From Paraglomus occultum (lineage: Eukaryota > Glomeromycota > Glomeromycetes > Paraglomerales > Paraglomeraceae), in assembly GCA_910592205.1 (NCBI GenBank), contig CAJVPJ010001220.1, positions 1 to 11,337 of the forward strand: a DNA stretch of 11,337 bases, read 5' to 3'. Both the position numbers and the translations under genes were made by a program. The first letter of the stretch is position 1. The number at the start of each line of letters is the position of its first letter. Of this stretch, positions 1-7,108 are shown piece by piece. Under the pieces are notes generated by a model. That model saw only the letters and a list, made by a program, of their open reading frames with translations, searched no databases and had not been told where the DNA came from.

Positions 1-72
1 GCCAACCCGAAACGCGATCGCGATTTGGGTCGACCCTATTCCGAATTGGGTCAATTTCGATTTGGGTCAGAA
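1..72. repeat. Spaced CGAWTTGGGTC motifs with two short palindromes
   Basis: Three near-identical 11-mers of the form CGAWTTGGGTC start at 21, 42 and 58. The first is nested in two perfect palindromes, CGCGATCGCG (13-22) and GGGTCGACCC (27-36). The segment is much more GC-rich than what follows. It looks like a short piece of a dispersed non-coding repeat; no open frame or function is evident. The left edge is cut by the window. Confidence 0.55.

Positions 73-73
<1 letters not shown>

Positions 74-109
<36 letters not shown>
74..109. repeat. (ATT)12 microsatellite
   Basis: Twelve uninterrupted ATT triplets lie directly after the GGGTC-type motifs. This is a simple sequence repeat seen directly in the sequence. 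It sits 5' of the first coding-like segment and may lie within an intron of that gene. Confidence 0.95.
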
Positions 110-116
110 TAATTAA

Positions 117-532
117 GAATCTCGCGTGTTACATCAAGTTTCAGCAGAATTAAGGGATTTTCAACTTGGTGTTACGCGAGCTATAGAAAGTACAAGTAGG
201 AAAATGAATCAATTTCATCAGATTGCAGATGGATGAGAGTGAAGCAAACTTTCATCCTGAAGGCATGACATCACAAGCAGATGAGGCTGGGGAGGTAGAG
301 CCATAGGAGATTGAGTTGACAAAGCTAATGTGAATAATGACTGATGCTGTAATTTTATTGTGTAGGGCGACCAAGGACAAACTGGATCTACATTGCCAAG
401 TAAGCCTATTTGATTAACTTTACCTTTTTATTGTTTACCATTTAAATAATGTATTTATCTTAATTATCAGCCAAGAAACAAAAAAAGAGTGAAGATAATG
501 TTGCTAAGAAAAAGAAAAAAACTTCAAAATAG
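117..532 (+). pseudogene. C-terminal part of an unidentified gene with a Lys-rich tail; probable frameshift
   Basis: I do not recognise the family. Frame 1 (117-236) reads like a helical segment, with LRDFQLGVTRAIESTSRKM near its centre, and ends at TGA 234-236. A second frame (208-294) overlaps it, shifted by one base, and continues as an acidic stretch (DESEANFHPEG). Removing one G of the pair at 231-232 would join the two smoothly. The second frame then splices well. Donor GT is at 295 and acceptor AG at 364-365; exon 366-399 follows; the next intron is 400-470 (gtaagc to tatcag, 71 nt); the last exon runs 471-532 and ends in TAG. The final 20 codons are mostly lysine (KKQKKSEDNVAKKKKKTSK), resembling a bipartite nuclear localisation signal. 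Alternatively, ATG 229 starts an intact 53-residue acidic-to-basic protein, or the first frame simply ends at 236. No upstream exon is visible because the window begins here. Confidence 0.5.
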
Positions 533-540
533 ATGTTTGC

Positions 541-1168
541 AGTAATTACTCTTCAGTTACTTAGAATCTTGGTGAATATAGAATAGCAGATTTGTCATTG
601 ATATAAAGAAAATCTAGTTTAATCGTGTTATTATGTAGAATCGTCATAATTTGATTATTATTATCGGGATAGAACTATTACGACTATGATGTGAGAATTT
701 GATTTTTGTTATGTCACGTCAGTTTTGCGTAGGTATTTGCGTATTAGTGCAAAGCCATCAATAACATATTGCTTATAATAACTAGACGTGAAAATTATGA
801 TTCTATGTTAAACTTATATCATTGTAAATCAAGCTTAGTAAAGATCCAATATTCAATTAATAAACCAACCAAGCAATGAAATTTTTTATTGGCATCAATT
901 TAAATTGATTATGTAATCAAAGCAGAGAACTAGTACGAGTACATGTTGCGTACGTACTGTAGATGAAGAATAGCAATTATCATCTTACATGACATCAGTG
1001 TTAGCCAAATCATGCATTGGCAAACTAGGCATATGCGACAAACGGCGTGTTGATGAACAATGTCAACCAGTCATTTAAGACCTTATTCTTAACCACATAA
1101 CGATCGTTTAATTCAGCACCCTATAAACTATTCATTAAATTAAATTGCAAGACCACCAAATTCTTCCA
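541..1168. other. Gene-free AT-rich stretch
   Basis: I see no convincing exon, RNA gene or repeat here. An AATAAA-like sequence near 860 could serve a transcript from the left, but it is far from the TAG at 530. Confidence 0.5.
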
Positions 1169-1557
1169 CTATTTTAAGCCATCTTTCTCCAAAAACTCCC
1201 CATCAACCTTCACACCGCCTTCCCATGTGACTACTTGTCTCGGGACATCTCTCTCTCTCTCCTCAACGACATCTTCAACGCCTTTTAAACTCTCGTGTCC
1301 TTTCTCAAGTGTTCGAACCATCACATTATCGCACTCTCTTCTTCATCAACGATACAAACGCTATCAGCAATACCCAACACTTCTTGCATTTGTTGATTTC
1401 TTCCGTGATAGAGGATATTATCGTCGAACTGTCAATTTCCAATTGGGATTTGTACGTTTTTGGATCAACTTGGCAGTCTCGGCAAGACGAGAACGTATAT
1501 TATTATTTTCGTATTGGAGAGCCTGAATTCTTAACTGATATTTGTAAATGCATGTGA
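1169..1557. other. Overlapping weak open frames, possible gene remnant
   Basis: This patch is unusually open on both strands. On the minus strand, ATG 1321-1319 to TAG 1171-1169 gives a 50-residue frame rich in Glu, Lys and Val. On the plus strand, one frame reads DYLSRDISLSLLNDIFNAF around 1229-1285, faintly F-box-like, and then hits TAA. A different plus frame stays open to the TGA at 1555-1557 and includes IEDIIVELSISNWDLYVFGS. No single frame covers the patch and no splice pair links the pieces convincingly. It could be a decayed gene with several frame breaks, or chance openness caused by a CT-rich run at 1249-1263. I do not assign a function. Confidence 0.2.
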
Positions 1558-1626
1558 GCAAATTTTTTACATAACTGAGCAGGGGACGAACAATACAACA
1601 AGATCAAAACTTTATTAACTCCTCTG

Positions 1627-2310
1627 TCATCTTTTCTTAAACTACAGTTCAATTGTTTCTTCGCTTGTTGTATTTTAATCTATAATCAATCATAGCAGTT
1701 CAATATCTAGTCGAATTTATATATGATACAGGTATAGGTCTTCTCGGATGCTTCTCTTCGCTACTTACAACTTGTGTGCGAAACTTGCTGACAACGAGTC
1801 GTATGGTAGCCTCATACTCTTCTGCTGTCTCTGTCAAGCTCGAATTCTCACTAATCAACTTTTGATTCTCACACGCCAATTGAACATTTTCCACGTCAAG
1901 AGGAGCTGATGTGTCTGTTAATGGTGGGACTGCGAAAGAGGGAGAGAGATGTTGAGCAGCTTATAATGGTATTAAGAGATAAATCCAGTAAACAGAATGA
2001 ATAGGAAATGGATCACGAGAAAACGATTACGTTTGTTATCCGTTCAAATTAATGGAAACCTTGTATTGACTGGCTTGTTGCTGAATAAAAAAGATAAAAG
2101 AAAACGATTCCGAATTTTGTAAGCATAAAAAAACACCTACTATAAGGTGCCGGGAAAAGATGTTAATAGATTTCGATTACGAATAGTTTCATTACCTTCA
2201 GTTCTTCGATATCATTGACCAAGGATTCCATGTTCTCTCTATTTTGCCAATTCATTTGACAGTTGACCGGCCGATTCAGTATTATTAGCCTCTAGCGTCA
2301 TTGTTTGCAT
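1627..2310 (-). pseudogene. SIKE/FGFR1OP2-like coiled-coil protein, frame-broken or mis-spliced
   Basis: The clearest exon is 1929-1769 (minus), after the acceptor tttcgcag. It encodes 53 residues, including ENQKLISENSSL and EEYEATIRLVVSKFRTQV. The pattern of glutamate pair, hydrophobic heptads and S-K-[FY]-R-x-Q is characteristic of the SIKE/FGFR1OP2 family, coiled-coil subunits of the STRIPAK phosphatase-kinase complex (SCI1 in filamentous fungi). The exon ends at donor gtaagt (1768); an acceptor at 1643-1642 would add FKKR and a stop at 1629-1627. Reading on instead gives a stop near 1700. Upstream, 2255-2196 encodes NRENMESLVNDIEELK and ends at donor gtaatg. Before that, 2310-2239 (MQTMTLEANNTESAGQLSNELAK) fits the family N-terminus but lies in another frame and ends in TAG. 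The intervening small exon (about 2080-2060) does not join in phase at its obvious borders; a 10-nt version would. Known family members extend further beyond the SKFRTQ motif, so this copy is short. Confidence 0.45.
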
Positions 2311-2459
2311 GCACGTCGGGTAAAGAGTCGAAATTCTTGTCTAATGCACAGTGACGATCTTGCCGATAATGGATTTCAGTGAACTGCATTCAAGCACGCC
2401 CTCGGAGAGCGTATGAATAGAGGTCAGCATTTTATTGGTTGCATGTGATTATAACAAAA

Positions 2460-2465
2460 TTTATT
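2460..2465 (-). promoter_or_regulatory. AATAAA polyadenylation signal of the transposase relic
   Basis: The canonical hexamer on the minus strand lies 24 nt after the transposase stop codon. That spacing suits a very short 3' UTR and argues that the relic keeps its original 3' end. Confidence 0.4.
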
Positions 2466-2488
2466 GAATCGTAATAGTAAAACAAATG

Positions 2489-2917
2489 TTACTGCTGATT
2501 AAAAAACTCATCTACTGTCGTTTGTTTCATCGATTTTAAACTGATATAACGATCTATTGCGTTAATATTAATATGCTTTAATAATTTATTAGAATCTTCC
2601 TGCTGTTGTAGAAAGGAACGAACAATCTCTAAACTGCTTGCAGCATCACTGCAATTTACAATCGGTAATTCAACACTATCGTCAACTTCACTATCATCAG
2701 CGACATGCACCTCTGACGGTTTTTTGTATACCTCAACAAGGTGTTCAATAACTTTGTCACTATCAGGCACTTCATAAACCTTATTTTCCTCTGAATTATT
2801 TAAAAACTCATCAGGACTCATGCTATCAGCTAAGTTTAGATTTGTAATAATTTGTGTGAGCTCACTAACTACTGTAGTTGGTGAATCGTTGTAAGGAAGC
2901 TCAGATAACGATTTCAG
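2489..2917 (-). pseudogene. C-terminal tail of a pogo/Tigger (jerky-like) DDE transposase
   Basis: The open frame runs for 142 codons on the minus strand to a TAA at 2491-2489; the first upstream in-frame stop is at 2920-2918. It shows the usual tail of CENP-B/Tigger/jerky-type transposases as found in fungi. First comes an acidic linker (DDSEVDDSVELP), then a helix with VRSFLQQQED, and finally a basic-to-aromatic end with MKQTTVDEFFNQQ before the stop. The N-terminal CENP-B-type helix-turn-helix and the DDE catalytic domain are absent; the sequence upstream is tandem repeat, not coding. An ATG at 2821 exists, but the coding signal continues upstream of it, so it is probably not the true start. 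AATAAA lies on the same strand at 2465-2460, 24 nt past the stop. This is a decayed mobile element, or possibly a terminal exon whose partners have been lost. I saw no terminal inverted repeats. Confidence 0.7.
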
Positions 2918-3018
2918 TTAATTCAAGCACGACAACAAAGATAACTTCTACTATTAACAAAGACAAAATGAATTTCGTAACTGATTCAAGCATGACAACT
3001 TCTACCATTAACAAAGAC
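2912..3018. repeat. Two-copy tandem repeat, unit about 46-55 nt
   Basis: Copy 1 (about 2912-2966) and copy 2 (about 2973-3018) share the blocks ATTCAAGCAYGACAAC and ACTTCTAYYATTAACAAAGAC. They differ by an insertion of about 9 nt (AAAGATA plus flank) in copy 1 and a few substitutions. The pair begins where the open frame of the transposase tail stops. Confidence 0.75.
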
Positions 3019-3082
3019 ATTAAATAGTGTTTACATCTAATTCATGTTTCATTTAGAAGTCGATAAAGATCTCTGCAATGCA

Positions 3083-3141
3083 TATTAATATTAATGTAAC
3101 ACGGATTAATATTAATGTAACACGTATTAATATTAATATTG
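3083..3141. repeat. 21-nt tandem repeat, 2.8 copies
   Basis: Units at 3083-3103, 3104-3124 and 3125-3141 (partial) have the consensus KATTAATATTAATGTAACACG. Each contains the self-complementary core ATTAATATTAAT. Any protein read across it is a product of the repeat, so I do not call a gene here. Confidence 0.9.
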
Positions 3142-3170
3142 TTTTAGTGTATAAACTGATCATCATAATG

Positions 3171-3288
3171 TTGTGTCTGAGTTCAGGACCTGTCTCCCCA
3201 GTCACTCAGTCCAGAACTCAGTCGTCTCAGTTCAGAATCCAGACACTCAGTCCAGAACTGAGACAGGTCCCCAACTGAGGTACAACAA
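3171..3288. repeat. Fold-back (inverted-repeat) element with internal direct repeats
   Basis: GGACCTGTCTC (3186-3196) pairs perfectly with GAGACAGGTCC (3260-3270), and the outer flanks (3171-3183 and 3272-3288) extend the pairing imperfectly. Inside, CACTCAGTCCAGAACT occurs at 3203-3218 and again at 3244-3259. CTGAGTTCAGG (3177-3187) is nearly complementary to 3211-3221. CTCAGT and ACTGAG at 3247-3263 form a further small stem. The segment is GC-richer than its surroundings and could be a small non-autonomous element or a structured spacer. Confidence 0.7.
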
Positions 3289-4004
3289 TAACATTGAGCG
3301 AATGTAATTTACGATTGTGTATAGTAATATTCACCAAGACATATCATTTATTGGTAGCAGGAGTTATTATGCACAGATCAGAAAAATTTAAAAATAGACA
3401 GCAACACTGAATTGCTTAAGGATTAGAATGGCTCTATAAATGGTGATTGAATTGCTTTGCAAGGTTCAAAAATCCACCCTTGCTTTAGTAAGAGTCGCAA
3501 GTGTCCCTTTTTCAATTACTAAAAAAGAGATCTAGTATACTTTGATAATTTTTTCAGGTGTCTGCACATTCTGTCAAACATGTAAAACGAGAACAAGACA
3601 CTGTACACTTTTTTGTAAAGCTGAGAAAGACAAATTAAAAATAAAAACCACCCCTAGCTAGAAACTTATAATTATCTTTTTTTTTTGTGTCAACTTTAGT
3701 CCCTCCATACGGCAGGACCTAACAAACTTGCGTTAAAACTGAGGACCATGCTGTAGTTGTTTTATGCTAGGCGCATAAAGGTTAATATTAAACGCAAAGA
3801 GAGAATACTATTTTAGAAATACTAGTCGTATCAAAAAATTGTGGAAACTGAAAACGTCCCCGGCGTAATATTAATCTATACAATAAGTTACTATAATGGC
3901 ATACGTTATTACTTTAGTTACTGTTGTAACACACTTGACACAAGTCATAAATAATTCTTACTTGCTTTTTTGCTTGCTCTATTCTGTTAGGAAACCAGGC
4001 AATG
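3289..4004. other. Gene-free stretch
   Basis: No convincing exon, RNA gene or repeat was seen on either strand. A run of T at about 3678-3686 is the only low-complexity tract. Confidence 0.5.
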
Positions 4005-4217
4005 GGTTGGTGGTGGTTTGTACAAAAGCAAAGGCAAATGGTCTAAATGAGCATGATTTTTTATAAATGAAGTTTTAGAGGGCAAATTGTAAAATAGTTC
4101 CATCTTGAGCAGAGGATGTTGGTATTTATGACGAAAGTAGAGACAAATAGTCTAGATGAGTTAATTTCTTGTGAAATTTTAGAGACAAACAAGGGAGAGG
4201 CACATTGCATAATATCT
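4005..4217. repeat. Diverged tandem duplication, period 109 nt
   Basis: The block TCTAAATGAG (4042-4051) corresponds to TCTAGATGAG (4151-4160). The alignment extends leftward (GGTTGGTGGTGGTTTG against GGATGTTGGTATTTATG) and rightward (GAAGTTTTAGAGGGCAAA against GAAATTTTAGAGACAAAC). Many substitutions and small indels separate the two copies, so the duplication is old. Neither copy has a useful open frame. Confidence 0.55.
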
Positions 4218-5124
4218 CGGTGAGTTGACGAGTGTGGGCTGTCGTCAACCCCCGCGTTCTTATAGGATTATTTACAATGAATTAATAATCTCCCATTGTG
4301 TTTACGAAATCAGTCATACTGTTTACACGATAGATTAACTCAGCAAATACTATTGGATTCGGGTATCCTACCGAGTCGTGTATAGTCGAGTTTCCCCAAT
4401 TCTTCTTCTCTGTCTTGTCCAGATTGGGACTAGCAGTCTCACCTGAAACAATGCTTGCACTACGATACTGCATAATATAACAAGCTATTGAATTTCTCCC
4501 CACATTGACCAATCGTTATAGCAATTGGCGCACATGAGACCAATTATGGCCTAGTCTGTAACTTTAATCATGATAAATCGATACTCTAGACGCCCCCCTA
4601 TTAATAGTTCGATAGCGGGCCTGTCAACCAGACAACACTCACTCGTTTCCAGGAATATATGCACTAGTAATGCCATTAAAGAATTAATATATGGCTTCTT
4701 TCTTTCTATCTGTATGAATCATAATAACAGGTTTCCCAACGGATAGACCTTTGACAGTAAGATTTTTTTTATCGCGACAATCTAATCCAATCTAACAGAA
4801 ACAGAAGCAATGCCACTATACGGATATAGTAGAATCATGTTTGCTTTGTATGCATGAACGCCTAACTATTTGTGGAACTTTGTGTTATTGGTGAAATATA
4901 TCGTTCAACATAATACAGTAACGAAATTAATAGATTAGTCAATTTTTGAAGTCGACAAGTATGGATAATATCAACGATTATTAACACTAGTTAATGTGTC
5001 CTTTTTTGTTTCTAAAGCATCCCGTTTGACCGACGAGCGATCGATATTCCACAAAAGAATTTGCACCAGTAGAACAACTTCTGTAAGTAGATAAGAAAAA
5101 GACAAAATTATTTTATATAGCATG
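4218..5124. other. Gene-free stretch
   Basis: A minus-strand frame at 4512-4282 is open for 76 codons, but it lacks an ATG near its start and matches nothing I recognise. Nothing else here supports a feature. Confidence 0.45.
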
Positions 5125-5358
5125 TCATGGATACATTAAGGTATCTAGGCAAGGTAAAGCACGTTCAATTATTAAGATTATACAAAGAATAACAGTGTCA
5201 TCGTTTCTGACGAACATTTGTAGAATGTGAGTACAATAAGCACGAGAAATTAGAACAGGAAACACATGAGAATTGAGCGTAATTTTCTTCATAGCGTAAA
5301 CGTAACCGTTTTTGAAATGCATTGGAAGAACACCGGCATTTAGTGTTTGAAGAATCAT
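5125..5358 (-). CDS. Small hypothetical frame, 77 codons, unrecognised
   Basis: An ATG at 5358-5356 opens a frame that ends near 5125. The predicted peptide has a basic-aromatic first half (MHFKNGYVYAMKKITLN) and a hydrophobic second half (DDTVILCIILIIERALPC) that could span a membrane or be a buried strand. I see no family motif, no splice-linked neighbour and no clear promoter. It could be a fragment of a decayed transposon or host gene, or chance. The composition is less biased than that of other frames in this region, which is the only reason to list it. Confidence 0.2.
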   Translation of the reverse strand: MILQTLNAGVLPMHFKNGYVYAMKKITLNSHVFPVLISRAYCTHILQMFVRNDDTVILCIILIIERALPCLDTLMYP

Positions 5359-7040
5359 AAGTTGAGCAAATTAAAATATCATTAGAGAATGCAAACTAAT
5401 AATAGTAAGATTTGGACTTTCTGCGACTAGTCATCTACTGCATCACAAAAATATCGTATCTGGGCAAGAGACGCAAAAGGTTGCATGGCATGCAAACCTT
5501 GTGGACGAGTAGTATTCACTTACTCACATCCTTATTCTCATTGTAACTTTTCTCTTAAAAGTAATCAGCGCGTGACTATTTAACGTCATACAAAACCATC
5601 AAGGTTTCAACTCAATTCGGTGATTCAGCCTAACGTATACCTTGCAATATGCAACATCTGCAATAATAACCAAATTTTGTACAATTCGTGCAAACGATTG
5701 ATCCCGTATGTTTCAGCTTTTCAAATTCTTAACGAGGTTTTCTTTATCAGGCTACTTCGCACGTTGGTACCAAATGTCATACAGATGGCAATTAAACCCG
5801 TAATTCTCCATAGTTACCATGAAGTTTGGAATGGTCAAATGACAGTCGATCCATACAATAATGGTACATATTACTAATATAAAGACGATCAGTGCAAGTG
5901 GGATATTTATGATGATATCAACATGACCTATGTAGTACGGTAAGTGTCATTAGTCCTAGAACTAATATGTTATCTCATTATGTCGTCATTAACGTAGGAA
6001 CTTGACTGATTTTGTAAAATCCCTTCAAAAAATCCACTAATAGAATAAAAATCATAACATTGATTTGGTCAAGAGTGGCTTACGTATCTGGTTGCTTCTA
6101 TCTTTTCCATCAGTATTCTTCACGTGAATTCTGCCCCGCGCTGAATATCCGTAACTGTGGGGTTTGCCTTTACTGGCTGGTGATTGCCATATTAACATAC
6201 CCATCAGGAAAGTAAAAAAAGGGGCCAGTGTTTTGAGCTAGTCTTAATTTATAACCTCCATAGTATGAAAGAGCTACAAATAAAGACAAAGTAATTGTCC
6301 AAGACTAAATTGAATTAATAGTAATGGAGAAGGTTAAATTTATCAAACAGCAATTATTTTCGAGCGTCATTATTAAGTTTGGGAAGAACGAATTATTTAT
6401 GCTGCATATGTGAACTTTATTTAAAATTTGATGTGATCATTTTAAGAATATTCCTATGGCTTCTTATTCCCTCACAATCAATAATCCTAAACGCTGAAAA
6501 CTCATATGTTGGAGCTCAAGACGACGAAAGGCTGTGCTCGTAAGATATTTGTCAAAGTTTTCCGTGTGACCCAAGTTAACCAATTGAATTACGTATTCTG
6601 AAAAAGCAAACTAATGAATGCCCATAAAAAGCAATCTTCAATGAGAGTACATGTCAACAAAAACGCACACTTGCTCTCACGCTTGGAGGCACAGCGCACA
6701 GCTAAGAATCGAATCAACGATAGTAATAATTAAACGATAGCAACCGCAACAACAGTTGCGACTACTATGTCATCTTCAACATCTTGTCACGTTGTGGTAG
6801 GACAATGGGCAATCTGTGCATTGTGATACTTGTTATGTAATTAACCAAATTAATTGCCAAATTTCCGTTCCTAGCATACAATTCAGACGAAATATATGGA
6901 TTGACTATGATATTAATATGCGGTAATCTATAACATTGTTTTACATTATTGAGCTTATTATTGGTCACGATAGTGGATGACAAAATTTTTGACTGATAAC
7001 ATTTACCCCAAAGCGTTTGTCCTTCCTCCAAGTTGCCGGA
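5359..7040. other. Gene-free stretch upstream of the large gene
   Basis: Open frames at 5620-5877 (+) and 7031-6765 (-) begin at non-ATG codons and read like chance. A perfect 6-bp hairpin, CGCAAC/GTTGCG with a 4-nt loop, sits at 6745-6760. Otherwise I see nothing supportable in this AT-rich DNA. Confidence 0.45.
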
Positions 7041-7051
7041 AAATGGATAGA

Positions 7052-7059
7052 TTTATAAG
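7052..7059 (+). promoter_or_regulatory. TATA-like box of the large gene
   Basis: TTTATAAG lies about 49 nt before the start codon at 7108. It is followed by a pyrimidine-rich tract (about 7061-7092), common around fungal transcription starts. If transcription begins about 30 nt downstream, the leader would be short and would include the upstream ORF at 7094. Confidence 0.4.
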
Positions 7060-7093
7060 CTCCCATTTTTTCACACGTTTTTCCGAATCCTTC

Positions 7094-7108
7094 ATGCGGT
7101 ATCCATAA
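7094..7108 (+). promoter_or_regulatory. Four-codon upstream ORF overlapping the main start (TAATG)
   Basis: ATG-CGG-TAT-CCA-TAA ends so that the last A of its stop is the first A of the main ATG. If it lies in the leader, scanning ribosomes would meet it first, and main translation would depend on leaky scanning or termination-reinitiation. Transcript inclusion is inferred from the TATA-like box. Confidence 0.4.

Noticed and set aside
1305-1330. GTTCGAACC resembling a tRNA T-loop
   Set aside because: The flanking bases do not form a T-stem and no acceptor, D or anticodon arms can be placed around it.
3078-3278. Plus-strand open frame of 66 codons with NINVTRI-type repeats
   Set aside because: It is created by the 21-nt tandem repeat and the fold-back element; the repeated residues mirror the DNA repeat.
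4282-4512. Minus-strand open frame of 76 codons
   Set aside because: It begins at a non-ATG codon directly after a stop, has no recognisable motif and no splice-linked partner.
5620-5877. Plus-strand open frame of 85 codons
   Set aside because: Non-ATG start, AT-driven composition and no motif; treated as chance.
6765-7031. Minus-strand open frame of 88 codons next to the large gene
   Set aside because: Non-ATG start just after an in-frame stop, no motif, and it overlaps the probable promoter of the plus-strand gene.
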